From Paenibacillus puerhi (GTDB lineage Bacteria; Bacillota; Bacilli; Paenibacillales; NBRC-103111): a stretch of DNA of 64,000 bases. The position numbers and the translations under genes were made by a program. Shown piece by piece: positions 16,477 through 26,066 of the stretch (positions are counted from its first letter, which is position 1; the number at the start of each line of letters is the position of its first letter). Where the stretch lies: positions 124,001-188,000 of the forward strand of contig NZ_WUWM01000002.1 in assembly GCF_009846885.1 (NCBI RefSeq), read 5' to 3'. The notes beneath the pieces were generated by a model. That model was not told the DNA's origin. It did not search any database and saw only the letters and a list, made by a program, of their open reading frames with translations.

Positions 16477-19400
16477 TTACGGCTCTTTCGTTACATCATG
16501 GATGAGGTCTGCCGTCAGAAGCATTCTTCTGACTATGGCTGCCGTCTCCGCCCTGCTGATGGACTCCTTGGCAGAAAGGCCCGTATCGTCCCCTTGGACG
16601 ATGCCTAGGCGAATGCACAGGGCGACGAATGCTTTGGCCCATTCGGAAACCTCTCCGTTATCCTTGAATCCCGCAAGCCGATTGTGAATGTCACTTTCCG
16701 ATATCACGGTATCCAGCTTGGTTATCCGCATCGCCTTGGCGATCATCGCCATGGCCTCTTCTCTCGTAATGGTCCGCTCCGGCTTGAAGCTACCATCGTC
16801 ATAGCCGCTAATGATTCCATACTCATGAGCTGCGCTGACTGCTTCAACATACCATGCCCCCGCCTTCACATCGTCAAAGTCCGGCTGGGAACCGGATGGA
16901 CGGAGCGCCATCGCTTTGACGAGAATCGCTGCGAATTCAGCGCGCGTGATGGCATCGTCCGGCTTGAACCGCTTGTCGTCGTATCCGTTCACGATCATCC
17001 GGGAGGCCATGTCGTTCACATCGATTTTCGACCAATGACTCTCTACATCCTCCATGGTTCGAGGGTTGTAGATGACGGAGTAGGTGCTGTTCGTCAAGCT
17101 ATTGATTTTGGCGAAGTATTGGGAACCCGTGCGGCTGACTGCGGTGGGCACATGTGCAACGACGCCATCAGCTACGTGCACAACCCCCGTCGTAATCTTG
17201 CCCGGATCGATCTCTTCAGGCAATCGGATATGCCGCTCCACGTAAGCATCGAATCTGCTTACCTCCATAGTTTGACCGCGATACGAGGCCTGGACGGTAA
17301 AGTCCAGCGGCGGAGCGACTAGAGAGTACCCTTCCTTTTGCGCCGTACTTTGAAGCATGTGAACGGTCTCCTGCGAAGATTTCGTTATCCGGATATCGAT
17401 CATGACATCCTGGAGCGCCGTCCCTGATCCCCAATGAGCAGTCAGGGCGCTGAGGTTGATTTGATGCGCCCCTAGCGAGTAGGACGCCTCCTCAGTCTTA
17501 AGAATGAGCGTCGCTCCTCTAGTCTCCATACTATGGATAAGATCCCCGGTAAGCTGCAAGGACACAGTCCCGCTGCTGTTGTTGATCGGAACGATCACAA
17601 CCGGCTTGTTCCCCTGCTGATTCAGTATTCGATTCCACTTGGCATGGTCTGCCACTAATCTAGTGACCGTTCTTCCCGCTATCGCTTCGGTTACCAGCAC
17701 GCCTGCCTGACCTTGCCTTACACCATTGACGATAATCTCGGCTTCCCCGTCTGTGCGATTCATGTCGGAAGTAGGCAGCTGCGCCGGATTCGACACGGAT
17801 GGCTCAGGGGTCGGTTCCAACACCGGGCCAGGCTGAGGCGCAGGCGTTCCCGGATCGGATGGACCATCACCGCCGGTATCGCTCTCTTCTTCCAGCCTGT
17901 TGATCGACAGGGTGTATCTCCGCTTGGTTGTGCCGTCTTGAGCCGTCACTTCCACGGTAATGACGTTCGCGCCTGTTCGAAGCTGAACCGCCGTAGCTGC
18001 ACCATGGGCGGCCGCTTGACCGTTAATGCTTACCGTTGCTGTAGGGTCATCGAGCTCCGGCGTAATCGCTATGCTGCCGCTCGAATACGACACCGTGGCG
18101 TTGTAAGCTGCTACCTCCGCATCGAAGGCGGGATTCAGCGTCGCCCCGCTCACCGCGATCCCCTTCACCTTCGCATTGGCGGAGGGGTCACGATAGACCG
18201 TAAGGGCATATGTCAGTCGGGTTATGCCGTCTTGAGCGGTCACCTCCACGTTGAAAGCATTGCTGCCTACGTGGAGAGCCAGATCACCGGAGTACGTCCC
18301 ACCTGACGTCAAGGCGCCATTGATCCGAATCACCGATGTGGTATCCGCTGCCACAGGCTGGAATCGTATGGTATCCGTATGATGCTCCACTTGGACCGTG
18401 TACGCATATTGCCCGCTATCGAATACAGGCGTCAGCGAGCCCGCGCTGGCCGTTAATCCGCTTAAGCTCGCATTCGATGACGGCGCCCTGTCGACGCGGA
18501 TCGAATACGTTTTGGTCGTCCGTCCATCCTGAGCGGTAACCTCGACCAGGTGCGTGCTCACGCCTACCTCCAGGTCCACTTCATGCGTGTAGACTCCTGT
18601 TCCCGCATCGATAACCAAATGCCCGTTAATCTTAACAGTGGAATGAGGGTTATACACCGTGGCGGTCACGGAAAGGCTATACACGCTATTCGACACATTG
18701 GCGCTGTAATTCATGCTATTCGCGGCAAACTCAGGGGTAAGTGTCACATTCCCGGCGCTCAATGACCGCAAGTCCGCTACGCCGCTCGGAATAATAGTTA
18801 CTTGTACGACTGCGGTATTAGAATCCGCGAGGCCGTCGCTCACCTTAAAGGTAAAGCTATCCGGCCCATGCTGTCCTGCATGAGGCGAATATTCGAATGC
18901 CCCGGAAGCCGGGTCCGTCAGGACCACGGTGCCCTTGCCTCCCTGCGCGACAATGTGATATGTCAATGGATCGCCTTCCACATCACGGGCTGTCAGTACT
19001 CCTGTTCCGACCTCCCCTGCGTTGGTCGTAAATATCCCGTTGGAGGCCACAGGCGCATCGTTGACAGGCAAAATCCGGATATCCAGAGAGGCCGCTTGCG
19101 CATAATATTTGCTTCCGTCGCTTGCCTCCCACATCAACCGTGCAATCCCACTCCAGTCCGCATCCGGCTCGAAAGTCAGGTTCCCCAGATCATAGGCATA
19201 AACCTCCTGCGATACGGTGACGCTCGAACCGTTCAGCTTCAGCAAGCCGTGGGCTGGCAGCGTGACGACCTTGATTTTATGAAGTGCTCTGCCTGTTTGC
19301 GTACTATACACAAAATCCGTCACCGACAGGCGTACGACGGCATCCTCCATTCCTTGCTTCTCGTGATCTATGCCTGTCGGCCCGCCATATCGGATGTCGG

Positions 19401-22400
19401 CCGCAGTCGAGTAAGGAGTTAACAGGTAGTTGGCCGAATCCGCTCCGGTTAGGATCAGACCGCTTACGGACACCGGTATCCCTGTGCCGATATCGCCGCT
19501 GGCAAAGCTTCCCGTTGCACCGCTAGTATCCAGGACTACGCTATCCCCGGGAACTGCGCCGGATACATGGGCGAGCGCCTTGTTCAGCGCTACTGTGCTG
19601 GTTCCATCGTAAAATTTGCTAACAGCTGTTATTCCTGCTGCCGATACCGGCTTTACCGTAATCGTTGACAGCAAAGCCAGCGGCGTCAAGCTGTAGTTGC
19701 CGGCGTCTGCTCCACTTAGAGAAAGACCGCTTACGTTGATGACTTTGTCCGCTCCGGCTTGTCTTTCTTCATAGCTCCCGACTGCCGTTCCACTGAGTTC
19801 CACCCTATCGCCGGTTTTGATCCCCTGCAAGCTTCCACTTCCAGCGAGAGCGGCCGACGTCGTGCCATCATACGTCTTCGGAGCCACCGTTATCCCGCTA
19901 ATCGAGACGGATTTCTGCGTAATCCCGGCAGTCGTCGTCACCACAGGAACGCTGTACTTGGCGGCATCCCTTCCGCTCAGTGCAAGACCACTGATCGTCA
20001 CCGTCTTACCCGCAGCCGCGTGCTTGCTGTCAAAGGCTGCTGCAGCGGATGCCGTGACAAGGCTCACCTCGTCTCCGGCTACAATCCCGTTCAACACGGC
20101 GGCAGATGCGTCGAAGGTTGCTGCCACGGTGCCGTCGTAAAGCTTGTCGTTGGCCGTGATTCCGGTGACGCTCAGCGCCAGAACCGTGATGTCAGCCTGT
20201 GTCGTATAGGGGCTCAGGGAATAGTTGCCCGCATCGGCGCCTTCCAGGAAAAGACCCATTACCGCCACACTCTTGCCCGTACCCGCATCGGCGCTAGCGA
20301 AGACAGCCGCTGCCAAGCTGGTATTCAGACTGACTGCATCGCCCGCTTCCACACCGGTTAAGCTTGCTGCCGCAAGGTCCAGCGCAGCCGATACCGTTCC
20401 ATCGTAAGCCCGGTTCACGGCTTGAATCCCTGCTGCCGAGATTGTCTTCGGCTCAATACCTGCCGTACTCGTATAAGGCAGCAGCTCATAGTTGCCTGCA
20501 TCCGCACCGTTCAGTGACAAGCCGCTAACCGTTACAGCCTTAGTCGTCCCCACCTCACGGCTGCCGAAGCTTCCGGTCGCTGAGCTGATGTTCAATTCAG
20601 CTTCATCCCCAGGGATAACTCCGTCCACAGCGGCTGCCGACATATGCAAGACGGCTGCCGTCGTTCCGTCATACGTTTTGTCGACCGCGGAGATGCCCGA
20701 CACTGTCAGGGGCTTCGCCGTAACCGATGCCGATGCCGCCGTTCCGGGATTCAAGATATAATTATTGGCATCTGCACCCACGATACTTAGCCCGGTTATG
20801 GCGACGGTTTTATTGGCCCCGACATGCTTATTGTCGAAAGCGCCGCTTGCCATGGAAGAGTCCAGCGCGACTTGATCGCCAGCCACCGCTCCGCTCAGAA
20901 CCGCAGCCGATACATCCAGCGCTGCAGCCGTCTGACCGTCATACTCTTTGCCGCTCGCCGTAATTCCCGTCACGGCTACCGTCTTAACCGTTATGTCGGC
21001 CGTCGTGCTGTAGGGCTGCAAAGCATAGTTGCCTGCGTCAACACCGGTGAGGGCTAGACCGCTTACCGAGACGGTTTTTCCGCTACCAACTTGCTTGTCT
21101 GGGAATGCTCCTGTCGCTTGAGATACATCCAGCGCGACTTGATCGCCAGCCACCGCTCCGCTCAGTACCGCAGCGGATGCATCCAGTCTCGCAGCCGTCT
21201 GGCCGTCATACACCTTGCTCCCTGCGGTTATTCCCGTCAAGGTTACCGGGATGGCCGTTATATCGGCCGTCATGCTGTAAGCTGCCACGGCGTAGTTCCC
21301 TGCATCGACGCCTGTAAGGGATAGACCGCTCACCGCGACGGTTTTTCTGCTGCCTGCTTGCTTGTCCGCGAAGGCTCCCGCCGCTTGGGATACATCCAGC
21401 ACGACTTGATCGCCAGCCACCGCTCCATTCAGTCCCGCAGCGGATACATCCAGCGCTGCAGCCGTCTGGCCGTCATACGCTTTGCTGCTCGCCGTAATTC
21501 CCGTCACGGCTACCGTCTTGACCGTTATATCGGCCGTGGTGCTGTAGGACTGCAAGGCATAGTTCCCTGCGTCAGCACCGGTGAGGGCAAGACCGCTTAC
21601 CGCGACCGTTTTTCCACTGCCGGCATGCTTATCAGAGAAGACTCCCGCCGCTTGGGATACATCCAGGGCGACTTGATCGCTAGCCACCGCTCCGCTCAGC
21701 ACCGCAGCCGATAGATCCAGCGCTGCAGCCAACTGGCCGTCATACGCTTTGCCGCTCGCCGTAATTCCCGTCACAGCTACCGTCTTAACCGTTATATCGG
21801 CCGTCGTGCTGTAGGGCTGCAAAGCATAGTTCCCTGCGTCGGCGCCGGTGAGGGCTAGACCGCTTACCGCAACAGTTTTTCCGCTGCCAACTTGCTTGTC
21901 CACGAAAGCTCCTGCCGCTTGCGACACATTCAGCGTGACTTGATCGCCAGGAATAATCCCGCTGATCGTGGCGGTGCCTGCTTGTATATTCGCTCCGGCG
22001 CTTCCGTCGTAATCTTTACCGCTTGCCGTAATATCATGAAGAGTTACAGGCTTGGCGATGATATCTGCCGCCAGCACCACATCCGTCAAGACATACTTGC
22101 TCGCCTGAGCCCCGGCCAGCACAAGTCCGTTGACCGTCACTGTCTTACCGGTTCCGACATTTTTATTGTCGAAGACTGCCGCCGCCGAAGCGGTATTCAA
22201 GGTAACCTCGTCACCGACTAAGATCCCATTTAATACCGCACCGGATGCATCGAAGGCTGCCGCTGTGGTATTATCATAGGTTTTGCTGCTAGCTGTCACT
22301 CCGGTTACCGTCAGCGCAATAGGCTGAATCAAGCTGCTTGATAGAGCAGACTGCGCGCCATCCAGGATCAGACCACCGCCCTTAGGCGTTACCCGGAACG

Positions 22401-24972
22401 TATAGGTGCCCGGCGCTGCTAGGCTTGCTGTGAAATCAACGCCGGCCGTCTGGTTCGCACCCGTGACGTTGATAGGGGCCCCTATCGCGACGTTATCTTT
22501 GAAAAGCTGCACATCATAGCTGATTGCCTGTGGTGTTGCCTGCCAATTCGCTGTCTTATTCACCCATACAAGACCGCTGCTCACGGTGCTAAGCCTTATT
22601 ACCGTTTGGGCAGCCGAAGCAGCCGAGGCAGCACCATCGATGATGTTTACTCCATTTCCTTTGGCCGTAACCCGAACCGTATAGCTGCCTTCTCCAAAGC
22701 TACGCATATCCGATAAGAAATCATGACTCGTGCTGTTAGCCGTCTTGGATACAGCACTGCCTACGGGAACTCCATTATTGTACAGTTGCACCTGATAACC
22801 CAGTTCATTAGAAAGATCATTCCAACTGGCGATCCCTTGGGCAGATAATTGGACATTGCCGACTTGGCCCAGGGCAACATTCACGGTCAATGCTGCGCTA
22901 TTGGATGTGACGCTAGGAGCGGATGCTCCCGTTACGACAACCCGGTATTGGTAACCGTGCATGCCTGCAGTCGCTCCGGTAATGCTCAAAGTATTGGTAG
23001 TAGCCCCGCTATATACCCCGCCATTCGTAATATTGACGAAGCCTGAACCAGAATTTACTTGCCATTGATAACCGACCACCGTTCCAGTCGCCGTTATCGA
23101 GAAGCTTGTGCTACCTCCTGCATTCACCGATGCACCGCTTGGTTGGGTGACAACTGAAACTGGCACAGCCGCGACGTTCACAGAGATCGTACGCGTCGTC
23201 GTAGCTATTCCGTCGCTCACCTGTACTGTAAAGGTGTCCGCACCGTAATAGCCGTTAGCCGGTGTATAAGTGATCGTCCCGCCAGGGGTAATCGATGCGT
23301 TACCCGAAGCGGCCGTTGTCCCCGAGAGGGCCATGGTTCCGTGACTTGGAGCCGTGCTTAACGACCATGTCAGCGTCTGCCCGGTATCCGGATCGCTGAC
23401 TTTAAGCAAATCTCTGACGTCGACGGCACTCGAATTCTGGTTAACCGTCAGCACCGTAGCGGCTCCTACGAAGCTCGGGCTGGTGTTCTGACTCCCTATC
23501 AGGACGACGTAGTACTTGCTTCCCAATATAAAAGAATCCGTTCCAGACGCGGCGGGAGCCCGGTACATGACGCGCTCGCCTACCATCAGTGGAGCATCGT
23601 TGATAACCATCTGCAAGTCTACGTTGCCGCCGCCATACCAATCTTCATCATCCACATAATAGAGCGTCCCTTTGCCGGACTCCGCCGGTAAATAGTGGAT
23701 GTCTCTTACTTCTTCGGTCATCTCGAAATATTGCTCAGCCAAGCTGTTAAGATTCAAGATCTGAGGGGCTACACCCGTTATCGTAAAGGCTTTATCAAAG
23801 GATTGGCCCAACTGATCGGTAACGGTAAGCGTTACGTTCGCGTTTTCGCCGAGTGCCAGCGACTTTCCCGCTCTGAGGCTCAATAAACCCAGTTTTTGCG
23901 AGGCATCCACAGTGGTTACTGAGAATAAATTAGCGGGGTCGCTTTTCACGGAGAAAGTCAGCTGATCACCTGCTATGTCGGTCCCTATCAGCTTGCCTAT
24001 TCTCATTCCCGGATAACCGGCAGGCGCCTTATCGCTAATGAGTTGAATATTTGTCGGAGGAGGATTGACAACGGTAATGGTGATCGTAAAGCTAGAGGTA
24101 TGGGGCGTTTTCTTATCCCCGACCAGGCCTTGGCCGCCGCTCCAACTGACTTTAAAGGTGTACACTCCAGCTGCGTTGCCCCTAAACTTAATTTGGTTGC
24201 TATCCACCGTAGTCTTGGGGTAGCTGAATCCCACGCCGATGGAATTAGATGCCGTACCAAGGCCCAACTGGCTCCCCGCTCCCGGCACAGAATCGAAATA
24301 AACGTAAGAATAATCCTGGTAGCCCAAATCCGCGGAGGTCAGCGATACTTCCTGTCCGACTCCTACCGTCTTGGAGGCATTCGGCAGCACACCGTTCCAG
24401 CCGCTCATATCAACAGGCTGAGTCTCTATACCGCCAATGGCGGCTTCAAGCACGGCGTTCCCAAGAAGCGGATTGCCCGAGGTCCTATCTTCGCTTGCTG
24501 CGATATCGGCCCCTATCATTCTGGATAGCGCTTCCAAAAATGTATATCCCTCACCTGACTGGGCCACCTCGCAGCCATAAATCAGCACATCGCCGCCAGC
24601 CCGAAGCGAATGGCCCACGGCGGCAAGCTCGGCCCGATACGTGTCTACCGTCTCTTCTGATAGCACGTTGCCGCCTAGCACAATCTCGCCTGGGGCCCCA
24701 TGGGTGATCAAATGGATGGCGTCAAGACCTTTCCTTCCAGCAAGTGCATCGCTGATCTGCTTGATTCCATCTAGATCCGACCCGATCCATATCACTTCCG
24801 CTCTCCTACTAGCCTGATCCGCCAAGAGCTGCGCGTCCTCTATGCTAGAGTCGATAAATACGACTTCCTTTGAAACGGTTGACGCAGCCGACGATACCGG
24901 GACTGACAGGTAAAAAGTGAATAGCAGCAGCATGGTGAACAAACTCAGCAGGCTATTTTTTACAGTCTTCAA
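16477..24972 (-). CDS. Giant secreted S-layer-anchored protein: DUF4347, Ig/cadherin-like domains, 11 YDG repeats, three SLH domains
   Basis: A 2831-residue exported protein. Approximate order: signal peptide (1-30); DUF4347 (32-200) with H91 in HLITHG and C134 in LIYGCEVA; unassigned (200-500); cadherin-like domain (500-600); Ig-like domain (605-700); two fibronectin-like modules (700-885); eleven YDG repeats of about 89 residues (885-1861); two cadherin/VCBS-like domains (1861-2060); three cadherin-like beta-sandwich repeats (2060-2360) ending in EVTAQDG-type motifs; a proline-rich linker; a 250-residue domain; three SLH domains (about 2640-2820). SLH domains bind pyruvylated wall polymer, so it is a surface-anchored fibre, probably an adhesin. 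The start is TTG at 24972 after AAGGAGGGG. The gene is uninterrupted and has its own terminator. Confidence 0.88.
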   Translation of the reverse strand: MKTVKNSLLSLFTMLLLFTFYLSVPVSSAASTVSKEVVFIDSSIEDAQLLADQASRRAEVIWIGSDLDGIKQISDALAGRKGLDAIHLITHGAPGEIVLGGNVLSEETVDTYRAELAAVGHSLRAGGDVLIYGCEVAQSGEGYTFLEALSRMIGADIAASEDRTSGNPLLGNAVLEAAIGGIETQPVDMSGWNGVLPNASKTVGVGQEVSLTSADLGYQDYSYVYFDSVPGAGSQLGLGTASNSIGVGFSYPKTTVDSNQIKFRGNAAGVYTFKVSWSGGQGLVGDKKTPHTSSFTITITVVNPPPTNIQLISDKAPAGYPGMRIGKLIGTDIAGDQLTFSVKSDPANLFSVTTVDASQKLGLLSLRAGKSLALGENANVTLTVTDQLGQSFDKAFTITGVAPQILNLNSLAEQYFEMTEEVRDIHYLPAESGKGTLYYVDDEDWYGGGNVDLQMVINDAPLMVGERVMYRAPAASGTDSFILGSKYYVVLIGSQNTSPSFVGAATVLTVNQNSSAVDVRDLLKVSDPDTGQTLTWSLSTAPSHGTMALSGTTAASGNASITPGGTITYTPANGYYGADTFTVQVSDGIATTTRTISVNVAAVPVSVVTQPSGASVNAGGSTSFSITATGTVVGYQWQVNSGSGFVNITNGGVYSGATTNTLSITGATAGMHGYQYRVVVTGASAPSVTSNSAALTVNVALGQVGNVQLSAQGIASWNDLSNELGYQVQLYNNGVPVGSAVSKTANSTSHDFLSDMRSFGEGSYTVRVTAKGNGVNIIDGAASAASAAQTVIRLSTVSSGLVWVNKTANWQATPQAISYDVQLFKDNVAIGAPINVTGANQTAGVDFTASLAAPGTYTFRVTPKGGGLILDGAQSALSSSLIQPIALTVTGVTASSKTYDNTTAAAFDASGAVLNGILVGDEVTLNTASAAAVFDNKNVGTGKTVTVNGLVLAGAQASKYVLTDVVLAADIIAKPVTLHDITASGKDYDGSAGANIQAGTATISGIIPGDQVTLNVSQAAGAFVDKQVGSGKTVAVSGLALTGADAGNYALQPYSTTADITVKTVAVTGITASGKAYDGQLAAALDLSAAVLSGAVASDQVALDVSQAAGVFSDKHAGSGKTVAVSGLALTGADAGNYALQSYSTTADITVKTVAVTGITASSKAYDGQTAAALDVSAAGLNGAVAGDQVVLDVSQAAGAFADKQAGSRKTVAVSGLSLTGVDAGNYAVAAYSMTADITAIPVTLTGITAGSKVYDGQTAARLDASAAVLSGAVAGDQVALDVSQATGAFPDKQVGSGKTVSVSGLALTGVDAGNYALQPYSTTADITVKTVAVTGITASGKEYDGQTAAALDVSAAVLSGAVAGDQVALDSSMASGAFDNKHVGANKTVAITGLSIVGADANNYILNPGTAASASVTAKPLTVSGISAVDKTYDGTTAAVLHMSAAAVDGVIPGDEAELNISSATGSFGSREVGTTKAVTVSGLSLNGADAGNYELLPYTSTAGIEPKTISAAGIQAVNRAYDGTVSAALDLAAASLTGVEAGDAVSLNTSLAAAVFASADAGTGKSVAVMGLFLEGADAGNYSLSPYTTQADITVLALSVTGITANDKLYDGTVAATFDASAAVLNGIVAGDEVSLVTASAAAAFDSKHAAAGKTVTISGLALSGRDAAKYSVPVVTTTAGITQKSVSISGITVAPKTYDGTTSAALAGSGSLQGIKTGDRVELSGTAVGSYEERQAGADKVINVSGLSLSGADAGNYSLTPLALLSTITVKPVSAAGITAVSKFYDGTSTVALNKALAHVSGAVPGDSVVLDTSGATGSFASGDIGTGIPVSVSGLILTGADSANYLLTPYSTAADIRYGGPTGIDHEKQGMEDAVVRLSVTDFVYSTQTGRALHKIKVVTLPAHGLLKLNGSSVTVSQEVYAYDLGNLTFEPDADWSGIARLMWEASDGSKYYAQAASLDIRILPVNDAPVASNGIFTTNAGEVGTGVLTARDVEGDPLTYHIVAQGGKGTVVLTDPASGAFEYSPHAGQHGPDSFTFKVSDGLADSNTAVVQVTIIPSGVADLRSLSAGNVTLTPEFAANSMNYSANVSNSVYSLSVTATVYNPHSTVKINGHLVIDAGTGVYTHEVDLEVGVSTHLVEVTAQDGRTTKTYSIRVDRAPSSNASLSGLTASAGSLTPVFDSGQYAYTVQVEHHTDTIRFQPVAADTTSVIRINGALTSGGTYSGDLALHVGSNAFNVEVTAQDGITRLTYALTVYRDPSANAKVKGIAVSGATLNPAFDAEVAAYNATVSYSSGSIAITPELDDPTATVSINGQAAAHGAATAVQLRTGANVITVEVTAQDGTTKRRYTLSINRLEEESDTGGDGPSDPGTPAPQPGPVLEPTPEPSVSNPAQLPTSDMNRTDGEAEIIVNGVRQGQAGVLVTEAIAGRTVTRLVADHAKWNRILNQQGNKPVVIVPINNSSGTVSLQLTGDLIHSMETRGATLILKTEEASYSLGAHQINLSALTAHWGSGTALQDVMIDIRITKSSQETVHMLQSTAQKEGYSLVAPPLDFTVQASYRGQTMEVSRFDAYVERHIRLPEEIDPGKITTGVVHVADGVVAHVPTAVSRTGSQYFAKINSLTNSTYSVIYNPRTMEDVESHWSKIDVNDMASRMIVNGYDDKRFKPDDAITRAEFAAILVKAMALRPSGSQPDFDDVKAGAWYVEAVSAAHEYGIISGYDDGSFKPERTITREEAMAMIAKAMRITKLDTVISESDIHNRLAGFKDNGEVSEWAKAFVALCIRLGIVQGDDTGLSAKESISRAETAAIVRRMLLTADLIHDVTKEP
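19390..22330 (-). repeat. Array of 11 YDG-type coding repeats, core units exactly 267 bp apart
   Basis: Eleven in-frame units carry a YDG or YDN signature within a SGKxYDGxTAA-type sequence. Four central copies of the GTCATA string that encodes this site start at 20938, 21205, 21472 and 21739, each exactly 267 bases (89 codons) apart. These central units are nearly identical at DNA level, while the outer ones have diverged. This indicates recent unit duplication or homogenisation and a region prone to copy-number change. Confidence 0.85.
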
Positions 24973-25204
24973 ATACGGTCCCCTCCTTAAGATGACTTCC
25001 TGTTGTTTAACTTGTCCTCATTTGTCCAGCCATCTAGGTGAGCCCGCCTGAAAAGCAAAGGACTTTTGCCTCTTACCCTTGATCAACTAAGTCTTGCCTT
25101 CACTCCCCGTTCATAGGCACAAATTCCTATATCTATAGTAATAAAACTATTATATTATAGAAACTTTCATTTTTCTAACATTTTTCTACATTTTATTCTG
25201 ATTT
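24973..25204 (-). promoter_or_regulatory. Upstream region of the giant SLH gene
   Basis: This 230-base stretch holds no gene. The part nearest the gene carries its AAGGAGGGG site. Positions about 25120-25200 are very AT-rich and read CTATAATATAATAG on the minus strand, so a promoter may lie there, which would give a leader of roughly 150 bases. I compared the leader with c-di-GMP, c-di-AMP and other riboswitch motifs by eye and saw no match. Confidence 0.35.
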
Positions 25205-25308
25205 TTTCGTGTACGCTCCTACGGGGAAAGGAAGACATCGTATCGTTGGCTGAGCGGTTCAATATGTCGTTTCAATCCACGCTCCCGCACGGAGAGCGAC
25301 TACTAGAG

Positions 25309-25795
25309 CGATCTGAAAGTAATGTAATAATGTAATAATGGAGCAAAATAGGAGCGGTGGCGGGGCGGGGTTACGGTTAACGGACATGTGTCCGTTAGAT
25401 TTTTCATCAAGCTCAAATCTGCTTCTAAGAGGGCGTCATTAGACTGTCGATTCATTGTGGACGGCAGCGCAGTTAAGTAAAGGTTGATCGTAACGGACAC
25501 CACAGTCGCTATTTCACAAAAATGGGGCCTGTTCAAATTGTAACGGACACAGACGACCTTACTTACGTCAAAACCGCATAGAATGGGCGGAAATGCACCA
25601 AATAGCGTCATCTGAGTCCGTTAGATTTTCAATATCGCAAAAATGCTGCAAATAGAGACGCTGAGGTCCGTTAACGAAAGCAGAACGTTTCAACTCAGTT
25701 ACTCATAATGAATCGACAGCCTCCGTCATGTCCGTTAGCCGATCCCGATACCCATGTAGGTATGTGGGGACTAGTAACGTTACTTCGGGAACGTT
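25309..25795. mobile_element. Candidate non-coding insertion inside a CRISPR spacer
   Basis: The nine bases CTACTAGAG occur at 25300-25308 and again at 25796-25804, flanking 487 bases without a credible gene. Removing the segment and one copy leaves a single 38-base spacer between the repeats at 25269 and 25835, close to the array's normal spacer length. The two ends show an imperfect inverted similarity (left end CGATCTGAAAGTAATGTAA, right end complement CGTTCCCGAAGTAACGTTA, offset by two bases). This fits a MITE-like insertion with a 9-bp target duplication, but the ends are too imperfect for certainty. Confidence 0.5.
25378..25738. repeat. Cluster of TAACGGAC / GTCCGTTA repeats
   Basis: Seven copies of TAACGGAC occur in 360 bases: three on the plus strand (from 25378, 25491, 25541) and four inverted (near 25390, 25616, 25666 and 25730). 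The first plus and first inverted copies form a 20-base palindrome, TAACGGACA-TG-TGTCCGTTA, at 25378-25397. Three copies continue with a similar tail of the form N6-8 then CTATTT and an AAAATG-like run, in both orientations. This points to a dispersed intergenic repeat family. Confidence 0.65.
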
Positions 25796-26066
25796 CTACT
25801 AGAGGCTCTACAGGTACTGATCGAGCAACACGTCGTTTCAATCCACGCTCCCTCACGGAGAGCGACTGGCCAAGACAGCCCCAAAGGTACGTATATCGAG
25901 GTCTCAATCCTCGCTCCCGCACGGGGAGAGACTAGTGACCAAGCATGTACTCTGCCTTGTCCGATAGGTTTCAATCCACGCCCCGCGCGGGGAGCGACTT
26001 TCGAGTAGGCCACGTAAGAGCGGCCCATAATGAGGTTTCAATCCACGTCCCCGCACGGGGAGCGAC

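Larger units (their letters stand above)
25269..26066 (-). CRISPR. Short type I-C-like CRISPR array, partly degenerate and interrupted
   Basis: Five copies of a 31-32 base repeat, GTTTCAATCCACGC plus a GC-rich dyad ending GGGGAGCGAC, lie at 25269-25300, 25835-25866, 25901-25932, 25968-25998 and 26035-26066. The minus-strand form ends GTGGATTGAAAC, the hallmark of type I-C repeats. The last four are separated by unique spacers of 34, 35 and 36 bases, typical for the type. Copies differ at several positions and one lacks a base. The first copy is 534 bases from the next. A weaker, gapped match lies at about 25204-25236. No cas gene is present in the window, so this is an orphan array. Confidence 0.9.

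Noticed and set aside
24973-25140. Possible riboswitch in the leader of the giant gene
   Set aside because: Segments such as GGCAAAAG and GGCGGGCTCACC recalled c-di-GMP aptamers, but the conserved core order is absent.
25303-25611. A 102-codon open frame on the minus strand in the CRISPR-flanking region
   Set aside because: It has no ribosome binding site, spans the TAACGGAC repeat cluster and the suspected insertion, and its protein looks random.
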